A DNA stretch of 64,000 nucleotides from Wurfbainia villosa (GCA_025175895.1 CM045997.1:106688479-106752478), one strand, 5' to 3'; shown: positions 1 to 11,248, counted from the stretch's first letter. Translations and numbers: made by a program. The notes: generated by a model from the sequence alone, not told the origin.

Positions 1-1851
1 TACCAAGGCGATTAGCTGTAGGCCAAGTGGGAGTTTGATGTAATTGAGAGATGTCCTAAGGTAATCACCTTAGAAGTTATTAATAAAATTCACTATTTGA
101 GTATACATTATCTATGTATTTGATTGGATCTTAAACTCGTGTACTGAAGTCCACAATACAATGCATAGCATGAGAGAAATTGTGATTGAATCACAGTTAG
201 TGGGTATCTCATTATGTGTAAATATGCAAGTATTGAAACTATCCCTAGTCGATGAATTGATGAAATTGAACATCATCAACTCTGTGAGACTAGCACATGT
301 TATGCTCATTGGTTTATCCAAGCATTCAGTACTCACTGAATGGATGCATAGGGATGCTGAGAGTGAACATGTGGATGCTAGTTATGGTAACTAGTTCATT
401 GGAGTGACCTACTATGAGACTTCATATGGTTCTATATGTCGTTGAAGATCTCATTGCAGCTTGAGTGCGAGCTTCCTTAGACTTGAGGTATTCAAGTCAC
501 CTTGATCATGGCGCCTTATACTTTGACTTCTTCGCAGCCATCTACATTGTAGGTGTAACTACGAGATGATTGGGTATGAGTCAAAGTGATCGAAGATGTT
601 TGAATAACCCACAGAGGATTCACCACTCTTGATAAAGGAGATGTATACCCTAGGCATCTTATCAGGATTGTTACTCAGAAGTCTTTGGCCAAAGCAAATA
701 TGTTAAGAAGATGGTCTTCTTGGGAATATGTAGGAGTAACTTGAATCCACAAAACAAGAAAACTAGCTTGGGCTAGGTGTGACGTAGTCAGCCTAGTGGG
801 GATGAGAACATAGATCATGTCCTGAACCAAGTGGGTATAATATGAGTGAAAGGAACAAGGCATGAACAACTATAGCCGCTGAAGGGTTCAGAAATATTTT
901 GGAGTCGATTTAGACTTTCTGGTCAATTTGGGGTCATGATATACTGCTAGGTGTCACTCATGATCTATTCATAATTAAGATATTAATTATGAATAACCAA
1001 CATAACCAGAAACCTATTGGGTCACACACACTACGGGTGATCTCGAGATGTAAAACAAGTCTGAGAATGAGATTCTCAATGAGAGAGGATATATCTGGTT
1101 GGACCAGGCCAAGAGGGTGCGAAACAGAGGCTATGGAACCTCCTATGGCCTTGTCGGACTTACCATGACCATATCGCACATAAACAAAGTCAAACGGATC
1201 ATACAAAGTCTCACACGGTCATGTCTAACCAAGCACGGGTCATGCCTGGCTCTGCCCAAAAACAGCCAAATCCTGGGTTATGCCCAGAAGGACACACTAC
1301 TGGTCGTGTGTCCTGGCACAATTGGTCATGTGTAAGACATACGGTCATGTCGCGACTCAGTCGTTTTTGGATATTTCTCTTATGAAATCCTAGATTGTTC
1401 TTACCTTAATTATGAGATAATTATGGTAAGATAGGTTCCATTTAAGCCTCCTAAGATACCCTACAAGAGATCTATAAATAGATCCCTTGATAATCTTTAT
1501 GTGTAGGGATTCTGATCTTAGGTTTTTTTCCTTGGTAGCTGTCTTTCCTCTCTCTTTTTCCCTCTCTTGTCTCCGCCGATTGGCTAGCACCAATCGGAGA
1601 TAAAGACTTGTTGCTTGAGGAGTTGTCTCAAGTGATCTTGGCGTGGATACTGATAAAGGCAAGGCCCATTGGTCTTGCTCATGGTTTCAACAAATTCAAT
1701 AAGAATCTCGAAGGTATAGCCTTTCTCCTTCTCTATTTTTACATGTGATTATGTCAAAGCAAGTATTCTTGGCTCCCAGAGGATGTCGAGGATGTAATAA
1801 AATTATTTTATTCACTTTATTCTGCTGCACATTATCTCAGAATCTCCAACA
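1..1851 (+). repeat. Possible LTR or 3' part of a decayed LTR retrotransposon
   Basis: No coherent protein is read here. The right part looks like an LTR transcription unit: a TATA-like CTATAAATAG near 1471, a pyrimidine-rich leader after it, and an end at CTCCAACA (1851) followed by TGGTCTCAG. That last string resembles, imperfectly, the initiator-Met tRNA primer site (TGGTATCAG) found after copia LTRs. The left boundary is not visible and may lie outside the window. The short ORFs here show no family resemblance. The LTR reading is inference. Confidence 0.3.
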
Positions 1852-4393
1852 TGGTCTCAGTCATGTGGAGCTGAAATAAGAGCCTCAGGCAGTGTAGGGC
1901 TTACAATTGGTATGCCCTTGCCAAGTGGAAGATAAACACTGCAGACGATCTAGGGCTTACAAATGGTCTGGCCGTGCTGAGTGGAAGGCAAGCACTTCAA
2001 TTGATCTAGAGCTTACGAATGGCTTGGCTATGTCGAATGGAGAATATGTGCTTCGGGTTGCTCAGCTGAGAACCTCGATGAAACCTATAAGTAAGGTGGA
2101 TCATCTCAAGCTATGATCCCAAGTCGTTGATGGTATGAGACTTCAAGACGTCTTCCCATCCCATTGTACTTAGCGGCTGACGCAAAGCTCATTGGAGATG
2201 GGCCCTGTGCAGGTGAGATGGGAGTAACATCGCCCAAGGAAAAACAAAGAAGGACGCTACGACAAGCGTGAGTGCTCGGGCGCATGCATGCAGGTCGGTA
2301 TTCAAGTACACGCAAAGAGAAAAGTGCTTAAGCCCGCACAAGGGTGCTCGAGCATGCATAGGGAACTGGGTGCTCGGGCACTCGCGGGTCCACGAGCACG
2401 CAAGTGCATGAGCACGCGGGGTTAATCATGTGCTTGGGCGAGCCCTAGGGAACTCCAGTCACTCTTAGGATCTCATACACAACTACTATTCACCAAGGGG
2501 GAATCGTTGTAGATGATAAAGTTGGAGGCAAATCTAGCCGGCAAATACAAGGCGAGAAGAAGTTGAAGCAAAAGAGACATCGGAGATAGAGTTTTCCAGC
2601 AACACACCACCCTTAAGTGGGTGCAAATCATATGCTTTCCATGGAGTGTTTCTCGAGCATGCTTGGTAAGGACAGCGGGGTTGGTTGTTCGGAGCCAGCC
2701 ACAATGTCTCTGTTCGAAGGGGGAGATGCTGACATCGACAAGGTGATGCGGTGGTTTAGGCAAAGAACGATTGGAGTTGAAAGAATTCCCTTGATTTACC
2801 TCTGTTTAGAACTGTTGTTGTAGAGGATTTGGGAATGGCAATAAAGCTGCTAGGAAAGTACAGTGCCCATTGATTCCACTCTATGGTGTGGTTCGCCAGG
2901 CTATGAGGAACACCCACCTCCATTTACCGACTAGTCATTGCTCTCTCGTCGGTGTTGAGCTTGTTAAGGGTGACTGTGAGGCTTGAAGAGGCACAAGTGA
3001 GTTCATAAGACCGAAAAAGAAGAATTCGACGATCGACAACGGAGTTACAGTAGCAAGCATGATTGCTCTAGCACAGGACTTGGGAAGAACCTAATGAAGT
3101 GGCTTTCCATGGCCCAATCAATTTTACCCAATGTAGCGTAGGTGACATTGCATAACTAAGTCCTCATATAAGATCGTTCGCTCCTCCTCCTCTCTTGCAC
3201 AGGCACGCCCAAGAAGAGAACTTTGGCACTTGGGCAAGTAGGGAGAGACAAAGCGCATTCTAATCAAATAGCTCAGTTAGGCTGCTGGTAGGAATGAAGT
3301 ATGTTTTTGGTCAAGCTACCGAGTGTACAAACTTAACTCAGCCGAGTGGCCAAAATGAATGAATATGTCTCAGTAAAGATACAGACTGGCTATGCAGTCG
3401 AGTGGCCAACTTTCTATGCAGCTAAGTGGCCGACTGATTATGCGGCCAAGTGACTAACTAGTTATGCAATCGGGTGGTCGACTAGCTATGTGACCAAGTG
3501 ACCAACTTGCTATGCAACTGAGTTACCGACTGGCTATGCAGTCGAGTGTCTAACTTGTTATGCAGCCAAATGGCCAACTAGCTATGTGACTGAGTGGCCA
3601 ATTTGTGCACAACCGAGTGTGGTGTTCGGGCTACTGTGGCCGAGTGAAAAAGAGCTTACTTCAGCTGAGTGGCCAGGAGAGATGAAGTACATCTTGAGTG
3701 ATTGTTGGAAGAGAGAAATAAGGATAAGGCACCTTGCTCAAGTTTAATCAAGAGATCCACGAGTTCCTGTTCACAACCATTGTTCACCGAAGGATCTTAC
3801 TAAGATTGGTAGCTTTAGAGATGGATTAGTGGCAGCATTAACGGTAGGTTGGAGTGAGAAGCAACATCCCTATTAGAGGGATGAGACATCATTGGAGTCT
3901 AGGGACTAGTAGTGGCGCAAGGAAGGAGAGCTTGACCTCGCAATAATTCCCCTGAATCACCCCTATTTAGCACTGTTCTTGCAGAGCAATTTGGCACACA
4001 AGCTAGGCACTTCAACAACCATGAACTCAAGGTTCGTTGGATCATGAAAAAAAAATGCTCACGACCATTAACAAGCTAGTTCTCAAGTATTTCTTCAGAG
4101 CGGAGCTACCGAAAAAAGTTCCCCTTGATGGTACTACAAACTTGGGTGTTATAGCGAGGAGTTAAGCCCTCAAGACGACTGAGTAGGTGTCGCAAGGGCG
4201 TCGATGCATGCGTGACTGTAGGGATGGTCATTCCGGTGATCTCTGGTTAAACAATTGTACTGATCTTGGACCTTCTTGGCTGGCAGTCGATAGGAAAAGC
4301 CAAGGTGGTTGTTGGAACCTCCAGAATAACTCCACAGAGTAGTGGGCTTGGAGAGGTCCGACCATCCTACCTTCTCACACAATACATCACCTA
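1852..4393. other. Unassigned, probably decayed retroelement sequence
   Basis: No gene is supported. The stretch is GC-richer than its surroundings and full of short diverged repeats: variants of GCTCGGGC and GAGCACGC around 2270-2440, and variants of CCGAGTGGCC around 3310-3670, which include the regular 24-bp array listed separately. Base composition and repeats suggest the inside of an old retroelement, but I could not place a protein domain. Confidence 0.4.
3390..3605. repeat. 24-bp tandem repeat, nine units
   Basis: Nine consecutive units of exactly 24 bp begin at 3390, 3414, 3438, 3462, 3486, 3510, 3534, 3558 and 3582. Each starts YTATGYRRYY and continues with a (C/G)(A/G)AGTGGCC-like core. 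The units have diverged by many substitutions but contain no insertion or deletion. A period that is a multiple of three would suit an eight-residue peptide repeat on the minus strand, although stops now occur in that reading. Confidence 0.9.
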
Positions 4394-4608
4394 TTGTCTG
4401 TTGGTGCAATCGACCCAGGTCACGATTGACCAAACTCAAGTTGGACTCGAGTAGTGTTTTGATGTTTGACAATGGTTTGGGGAGATTGTTGGTGCAATCG
4501 ACCCGGGTCATGATTGACCGGACTCGAGTGTGATTCGAGTGGTATCTTGATGTTTGACGATGGTTTGGCCATTGTTTGACTATATGGTTGATATGGGGTT
4601 GACCATAT

Positions 4609-4860
4609 GATGGAAAGTCCAAGCATGAGTCTTGGTAAGAGAAAGTCCAACATGGGTTGGCAAGGAAAGTCCAAGCATGGGTCTTGTCAAGGGAAAGTCC
4701 AAGTTTGAGTCTTGGCAAATGGAAAGTCTAACATGGGTTGGCAAGGGAACTCCAAGGGGTGATATTGGCAGCGTAAAATCCAAGGGTGGAGTCTTAGCAG
4801 CATAAGTTCAATGATTGGCGGCGTAAAATCCAAGCGGTAGTCTTGGCAGTGTAAGCTCAA
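4609..4860 (+). repeat. Tandem AAGTCCAAGC repeats in LTR U3
   Basis: About eight imperfect units of 25-40 bp built on GGAAAGTCCAAGCATGGGTC and CTTGGCAA lie in tandem. They are present, with changing copy number, in all four LTRs of family A (reverse orientation in 12290-12560, 43300-43580 and 52980-53270). Reading through them gives repeated WTF/LDFP peptides, which are by-products of the repeat rather than genes. U3 repeats of this kind often vary in number between LTRs and can carry promoter function, but no function is shown here. Confidence 0.8.
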
Positions 4861-5073
4861 TGTACCTTGGTGGTATAGACCACGTTAGCATGACAATAGC
4901 TGATAGAAGCACCTGAAGGCTAGCGTATGGATGAACAAGTCATGGATGACTTAGAGGGATCCGATAGGCGTGAGGCTGACGGAGGTAGCTAGAGGGCTTA
5001 GGTCTAGGCTATGGGTGGTCTAGCAAGTATAAGGGCATCATACTTGGTGTTAAACCTCATGGATGAGGTTTAT

Positions 5074-5400
5074 CAGTCGACTGATGGGAGTCGACTGATG
5101 TTCGACTGCAGGAAATGGCCTAGCAATCGACTACCAGCATTGGACAATCGACTGATGGTCTGATCAGTCGACTAATATGTTAGGAAGTCAACTAATAGTC
5201 AGGTTTTCGGGAATAGAATGTTTTTGAGTCGACTGTTAGGGTTTGACAGTCGAGTTATGACTCGATCAGTCGACTAAGGGACATGATCAGTCGATTGATG
5301 GTCTATCCGTTGGAACTTATCCAATGTGGCTTGGTTGTGAGACAACGGCTACAGGATCAATCGACTGATGGTCTCGATCAGTCGACTGCTAGGCGAAATC
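5074..5400. repeat. Cluster of AGTCGACT palindromes in LTR U3
   Basis: At least six exact GTCGAC sites, mostly within ATCAGTCGACTGAT, plus one-base variants (AATCGACT, AGTCAACT) are packed into about 330 bp. The same cluster occurs in the other family A LTRs (11770-12080, 42820-43110, 52490-52790) and more thinly in the LTRs of the second gag-only element (58080-58190). Role unknown; protein-binding sites or RNA hairpins are possible. Confidence 0.8.
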
Positions 5401-5984
5401 TAGCCTGAATGCAGGTTATAAAAGCAGCTCGTGGAGATGGATTTTGGCAGCAGTTACTAGAGTGATTTAGGGCGATTTGCTGGTGCAATTCAGTGTCTCC
5501 AAGTGCATCTCAAGCAACCAAACAAGCAAGCATCCAAAAGTGCATTTGTAAAATTTTCTTTATGTGTTTTTGTGTATTGTATTTGTATTTGCTTATTGTA
5601 CTTTCGTTTATTGTTGTAAACTCTTGTACGAGATTTCTCCGCCTATGACTTATTGTTAAGGAGTATTTGTCTCATTTGAGCTCAATCCGTAGAGTAGGAA
5701 TCTTGAGATTCCGAACCATGTTATATCTCGTGTACTTTTTCTTGTGTTGTGTATTTGTTTGTATCTTTATTATTTCCGTTGTGTATACTAACATTTTGTA
5801 GCAAGAACGATTGAATTCCATCAACGTACGAAAAATGCTATTCACCCCCCCCCCTCTAGCGATGATCATGGTCCCAACATTGTCTCTTTCACGATCGCTG
5901 CCAGTAGATCGTGTATGATGATGATGGGGTCTCATCCGATGGGGAAGCCATTGAAGGAACTCCTTGCGGTGCATCTCGACATCT

Positions 5985-7046
5985 TGCTCAGAGTCCCCAC
6001 TGATGATGCCAACTGATGCAGTCGCATTTTAGCTCCTTCCACAGAAGCGTCAAAGAAGGATGGGTTCTTCATAGTTACAGCAGTAAATCCTATCAAAATT
6101 AACATGTGTCAAAAGGCGTCGTCAGGATTCTGGCAACAACCCTCCAATGCTTAAGTTAGACAAGATATTTGATGAAAGAAAATATATTAAGTGCAGTAAA
6201 AATAATGTAGTAGAAGAAGAGAAGGAGAGTTATCTCGTATGTCGTCGGAAGAATGCTTAGAGAAGAAGAATAGAAAAAACTAGCCCCTTTCTTAGAGAAG
6301 AAAAAGGAGTAAGAAGAACCACCGAGCTCGAGGAAGAAGAACTCGTCCTAGAGAGGGAGTCCCTAATCCATTCTTATACTCTAGCTCTCACCTTTCTGAC
6401 CAGACATTCCATTAGGTGTATCCTTTGATAGGTTATTTGGGGACAACCACTGCACCGACCTTTCTCCTCTCTGACATATTTCATATATTGATGAGGCAAA
6501 AATATTTCATGGGAATCATCACATGGACCCTAGGTGTGCATTCTGGAAGGGTCATATACATATGCCTTGACAATAGCAGCTTAGAAAGAGTTAGGAAGAG
6601 TCGCCTGCAAGGAGTTGCTTGACACTCGGGAAGAGTCTCTAACTCGGGCAAGTGAGGATGCTCTGGTGACATGGGAGGTTGTGCTCAAGCGACTCAAGAG
6701 GCCAAGCGCTCGGGTTGCCTAACTCGGGAGCAGCCACTCAAGAGAGATGCTAGGGTAGTGCAGCGATGCTGACTCAGGAAAATTCACTGGGAAAAAGCTC
6801 TGGAGACTCGGGTGAGCAAGCACTCAACAAAGAATTCCACGACTTAGGAGGTTGTAGGACTCATCCTGGGAAGCTGCCAGAATACTCCGATAAAGTTCTT
6901 GAACGGCCAAGAGTCCCTAGGGAGGGACTTAGCTACTTCGATGTTTTCCGGAAGAGTTATAAGCATGCGTCTGAGATGACCATGGATCTTCACTTAAAAA
7001 TTCCGGATATCACTATGTACCCTAGGTCAATTCCAGTGGTATCAAT
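5985..7046 (+). repeat. Direct repeat, copy 1
   Basis: This roughly 1.06-kb segment and 7418-8592 share the same order of blocks. Both begin with GATGCxGTxGCATTTT and share TTAAGTGCAGTAAAAATAAT about 200 bases in. Both then have an AAGAAGAAGA stretch and a middle with repeated CTCGGGAAGAGTC-like motifs, and both end in CCTAGGTCAATTCCA followed by TATCAAT. They could be old LTRs or duplicated repeats; no terminal TG/CA or target duplication was found. Confidence 0.65.
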
Positions 7047-7417
7047 TATAGATATTAATAATCATGATAGAAATTAAAAGATTTAGCAAAAAAAATTATT
7101 TATCATCATTGCTTCACCCAAAAATTCACTTAGATGCTTTTTAAAAAAGATAAATTTATAAATATTAGCTCATATATACATTTATATGTATCTTTTTTAG
7201 TGTACTCACTATTCATCCTCTCATTCTCATAAAGACTTCTATTCCTAACTTGCCAAATGAGATGCTCGAACACATGAAATGACCAAGTGTCATTGCCTTC
7301 GTCAAAATCTGTGCCCCACGATAGCACCAATTGAAGACTTGAAATATCCTTTCGTATATGTTCATCTCTTATCCTGTGTTCAACCAATCTTTGATCCTCT
7401 TCCATAGTTGCATCATC
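7047..7417 (-). pseudogene. Possible LINE 3' fragment between the direct repeats
   Basis: On the minus strand about 90 codons read through (7130-7405), with a segment resembling the region after the zinc-binding domain of L1-type LINE polyproteins (wording such as HLIWQVRNRS). The match is recognised by eye and is short. The remaining bases are AT-rich with no other feature. Confidence 0.35.
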
Positions 7418-8592
7418 ACGTGTGATGCGGTTGCATTTTGTAGCTCCCTTCGTAGAGCATCATAGAATGATGGGTCCTTCGTGTCTGCAATAGTAAGTCC
7501 TATCAAAATAAACATGCATCAAAGGACATCGTCAAGATTCCTGTGATGGCCCTCCGATACTCAAGTCAAATAAAACATATATGAAATAAAAAGTATTAAG
7601 TGCAGTAAAAATAATATAGAAGAAGAAAAAAAATTATCTCTTGTGTAGCCGAAAATATGCGAGAGAGAGAACCCTAGAAACAACTTCCCTTGAGTTGCCT
7701 TCCCATGAGATACTGCTTAGGGAAGAAGAAACAACAGAATCCCACCCGATAAGAAGAAGAAGAAGAAGAGTCCCCTTTTTAGAAGTCTCCATCGGCCTTT
7801 ATATTGACACCATGATTCCTCTGTCAACCGAGTTTATCTGCTCTTTCTATCCTTTGTCAAGCCGTTAGGGAACAGATAATGTGGGGAGTGACCTATTCCT
7901 TCTTTATCGTATAAGGCCAAAATATCTGATGTGAATTATTACATATGTCATATAGGTTGAGTGTCCAAAAGCAGATCTGAGAGTAGGGTTGAATAGTCGC
8001 CCACATGTGTTGCAACTCAGGAAGAGTCACCGACTCGAGAGGAGGTACTGACTCGGGAAGAACTGTCGACTCGGGAGAGGCGGAGTTGGGAAGAGTCGCT
8101 CGGCATTCGGGACGCACTGTCGACTCGGGTGTCATGGGCACTCGGTAAGTTATGTTGTACTCGAGAAGAAGTTGCTCGACACTTGGGAGAGTCTCTGACT
8201 CGGGCGAGGGATCCGTGACTCGGGCGCGTGCAGGCGCGTGCAGGCGCTCGGGCGAGGCAGGAAGTCGCACGCTCGGGCGAGGCAGGAAGCCACACGCTCG
8301 GGCGATGCAGGAAGCTACGAGTGAGGAGTTTTGTGGCTCGGGAAGCTCCATGACTCAGCCAAGAACTCAACGCTCAGAAGCGAGCCACGACTCGGCCAAG
8401 AACTCGGCACTCGGGAGGGAGAGCCACCATCTGATTCAAGAAAGTTGTGAAGCAGGCGAGTCACTCAGAACCCTGTGGCCTGACTTGGGAGCCTTACTCA
8501 AGAAATCTGTGATCCGATCTGGGAGATATTGATGAGGTTCAGGAGAGATCCTTCTAGAAAACCCTAGGTCAATTCCAATAGTATCAATGTGC
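7418..8592 (+). repeat. Direct repeat, copy 2
   Basis: Diverged second copy of 5985-7046, slightly longer. Its middle is rich in ACTCGGG motifs and includes a 25-bp tandem triplet at 8246-8320. Open frames on both strands across 7893-8532 come from this low-complexity composition and are not called as genes. Confidence 0.65.
8246..8320. repeat. 25-bp tandem repeat, three units
   Basis: Three adjacent units of GCTCGGGCGAGGCAGGAAG followed by six variable bases start at 8246, 8271 and 8296. The area is GC-rich compared with most of the window. Confidence 0.85.
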
Positions 8593-8599
8593 ATTGGGA

Positions 8600-9985
8600 A
8601 AAAACGCCATAAGTGTTCTTTCTAGACCTTTCCCAGTCTATATAAATCATCTTGGTAGCCAATTTACTACAGTCATGATTGAGCTATTTAATGCTAGTAT
8701 CTCATTCTTGATATGTAGTAGTCTCTTAATCAATAAAGAATTCTCATGCTTTTCTTTCCATGTCCATAAGTCTGCACGATCTAAGTATGTATGATGTAAC
8801 CATTAGGTCTCCACGGAGATGGCGTGATGGTTAAGACACGGCAGAGTTTACGGATAAGACGAGGGTCGATTTCAGAGGAGATTTAAAACTCTTTCCTAAA
8901 TTCAGATGACCTCCACGTGTCTTGGCCACCATGTCAAGGCCCATAGGGTTCTTCATGATTTACCTCCCTCACAATGTCATGGGACAGGCCAGTGGAAGCC
9001 GGTAGGTTGATAGTTCCAATCTTTTGCGGATGTAACCATCAAATCCATAAGAAATTTTGCTTGTCCTCTATGTGTCACGATACTTTGGAGAGCAGAGCTT
9101 TGTTCTAGAACTTCAAGTCTCGTAGCTCATATCTTCCTTTCTCTTTCAGCGTGTAGATGTTTGCTCATGAAAATGGAGGATGCTTGGAGACCCAAAAAAA
9201 TCTCCACATAGTATATGAATCTGATCGAAAATCTCAACCGACAAGGGAGGATGGAGAGCCAAAAACACTCAACTCCCTAGAGGACTGAAGCAATCAACTA
9301 TATCTTTCTTGCATATGACTATACATCAGTGGACCGCAATCAGATATCTTGAGCTTCTCTGATGACAATATATAGTATGCCAAGATATTGAAATGGAAAA
9401 GCATCCTCTTGGATTCCTGAAGCCTCCATCAAGCTAACCCTAGTCATCTTATCCAATCCAACCATGTAAATTCTAGATTTGAGTTGATTAGTATATAGTC
9501 CTACCATGCTGCCAAACTACTCCAAATATTAATCGAATCATCTACATATGTCAGATGGGTGATATCAATTTCAACACACTTTGGATGATGATGGAAAGTT
9601 GGATCGAGCGTGACCTTGTGTGGCATCCCTGAAAACACCTCCAAATATATCCCAAATAAGTACGGTGACAATGGGTCCTGCTGTCATAAACATCTACCTC
9701 CTTTGAAGTATCCATGAAGCCCTCTATTAATTGTCGTTGAGAAGGTGATCACGGTGACACACTCCACGATCCAAACTATGAGCTACTATGGGAATCTCAA
9801 ACCATGCCATGCATCCGGTAGGAAGTCTCGGCTAATTAATTCGAAAGCTTTTTGAAAGTCTATTTTCAATATGCATCTTAGGATAATCCTGTTCCTTTTG
9901 TATTTTCTTAATAGTTCTTGAGCTAAGTGTATGTTAGGACAATTGGCCTTCTCTAACAAAAGTTGTTTGGTCAATAGCGGTTGCC
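8600..9985 (-). pseudogene. Decayed L1-type LINE reverse transcriptase
   Basis: Read on the minus strand, 9786-9974 gives the conserved reverse-transcriptase block with AQELL and LKIDFQKAFE, as in plant L1 LINEs. Further along come DPLSPYLFG, then an intact YVDD active-site box (9537-9548), then FPFQYLGI near 9390. Stops and frameshifts separate these blocks, so no full protein can be made. The region past the polymerase is split by a SINE at 8804-9028, and diverged LINE-like sequence may continue to about 8600. Neither the 5' end nor a target duplication was found. The family assignment rests on the order of motifs. Confidence 0.8.
8804..9028 (+). mobile_element. tRNA-derived SINE-like element with 11-bp target duplication
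   Basis: A 225-bp insert is flanked by GATGTAACCAT at 8793-8803 and 9029-9039. Its head has an A-box-like TGGCGTGATGGTTAAG and a B-box-like GGGTCGATTTCA, as in tRNA-derived SINEs, followed by an unrelated body containing CACGTGTCTTGGCC. A diverged second copy lies on the minus strand at about 18120-18312. It is inserted inside the LINE remnant. I do not recognise the family. Confidence 0.75.
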
Positions 9986-10390
9986 ATTTTTGTTAGTACA
10001 ATATGCCTTTAAGATCGAGATTGATCTTTATTTTGACCATTCAAATAAAGAGTTTAAGTTTGGATCATTTTGGATCTAATATATATATATATATATGAAA
10101 TGTTGTAGGACTCGATAAAGATACACGTTGAGACTTAGCGTAGCTAAGGTGTTGATGGCTCAATAGTTCAAAGGCCTATGGAGCTCAAAGAAGAATAACA
10201 TGAACGTCTACGATACCATGAGATGAGAACCATCGAAGAGGTGATAAATCAAGGAGGCTTGGTAAGGAGAAAACTATTTATCCCTCCCTTTAGTTGGCAT
10301 CTTTGATTCTAACACTTTTGATTGTGAAAGTAAAATATAGTTGCTAAATTTTACATGTAATGATTAAGAGGAATAAATTCTATAATTGTA
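9986..10390. other. No gene seen
   Basis: AT-rich sequence with an (AT)n run at 10080-10096. Some wording resembles LTR material, but no boundary or domain could be fixed. Confidence 0.4.
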
Positions 10391-10398
10391 ATAAAAAA

Positions 10399-10704
10399 AA
10401 ATAAAAATCATCAATTAACACCTAAATTGCCTACTATGCCTCAAAAGGGTTACAAACTATCATAGAGTAGGACCTATTAGGCGATCGCTTAGGACCCATA
10501 AATGCATACATTAAATACACCATGGATTTAGGACCTAAATAAAAATAAAAATCATCAATTAACACCTAAATTGCCTACTATGCCTCAAAAGGGTTACAAA
10601 CTATCATAGTGGTATGCAGAGCCGACCCTGGGCCAGACCTATTGGGGCGACTGCCCAAGACCCATAAATGCATACATTAAATACACCATGGATTTAGGAC
10701 CTAA
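10399..10704. repeat. Tandem duplication overlapping a MITE
   Basis: A unit beginning AAAATCATCAATTAACACC and ending GGATTTAGGACCTAAA is present twice (about 10399-10543 and 10544-10704). The second copy contains the left terminus of the hAT-like MITE at 10617; the first copy lacks those terminal bases. Similarity outside that gap is nearly perfect, so the duplication is fairly recent. Confidence 0.85.
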
Positions 10705-10790
10705 AAAAAAATTATATCAAAATTCACCATAGATAAGGGCCCAATTAACAGATTTTGCCTGGGACCTTAAAATAAGGCGGGTCGGCTCGG
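10617..10790. mobile_element. hAT-like MITE, 174 bp
   Basis: Terminal inverted repeats CAGAGCCGACCC and GGGTCGGCTCGG bound the element. The 8-bp direct repeat GTGGTATG flanks it on both sides (10609-10616 and 10791-10798). An 8-bp duplication and CAGRG-type ends are typical of the hAT superfamily. It has no coding capacity and depends on a transposase elsewhere. Confidence 0.88.
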
Positions 10791-10798
10791 GTGGTATG

Positions 10799-11243
10799 GT
10801 TTTGGCACCTTGAAGTGAACAAATTAAATCTTACTACTCCCTCCTACTCCACCTTTGAACTTACAACTTTTGTATGAGTAAGTATGATTAAGCAAAAAAA
10901 AAATGAGTTCAAAATTTTCTAAATGGACCATCCAAAGGTAAGAATTAAATTGTTCAATTGTCATCGAACAATGAGACCTTCTTGCTATACTCAAGAATGA
11001 AGGACTTACTCATTTCCATGTATGTGAACACCAATTTATCATGTGTTCATCCACTAAATATTTCATATGAACGAAAATTGTTAATTGTCTAAAACATTGC
11101 AACAATCTAGAATTTTATTACTTATGAATTATTGGTGACATCAGCCCCTAGTTAAGATTGATCATACTTTGAATTGAGTTTCAATGTTTGATCAATACAT
11201 TTGATAGTTGAGCGATATATCAAATAGATAAAACATTGACCAA
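10799..11243. other. No gene seen
   Basis: AT-rich intergenic sequence between the MITE and the solo LTR. No repeat, ORF of interest or RNA gene was recognised. Confidence 0.5.
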
Positions 11244-11248
11244 ATAGT

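Larger units (their letters stand above)
4399..5879 (+). mobile_element. Solo LTR, copia-type family A
   Basis: A 1481-bp LTR runs from TGTTGGTGCAATCG to GGTCCCAACA and is flanked on both sides by the 5-bp target duplication TTGTC (4394-4398 and 5880-5884). It is the same family as the LTRs at 11249-12736, 42295-43742 and 51971-53433. Shared landmarks are a duplicated 5' end (second copy at 4487), a block of AAAGTCCAAGC repeats, many GTCGAC palindromes, and a 3' end with CCCCCTCTAGCG. No internal region follows, so it is the product of LTR-LTR recombination. Confidence 0.93.

Noticed and set aside
3390..3605. CRISPR-like or satellite array
   Set aside because: No alternation of identical repeats and unique spacers; it is a contiguous 24-bp tandem repeat in a plant genome.
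8017..8532. Overlapping frames on both strands with Ser/Arg repeats
   Set aside because: Low-complexity ACTCGGG repeats; no start context, domain or splice evidence.
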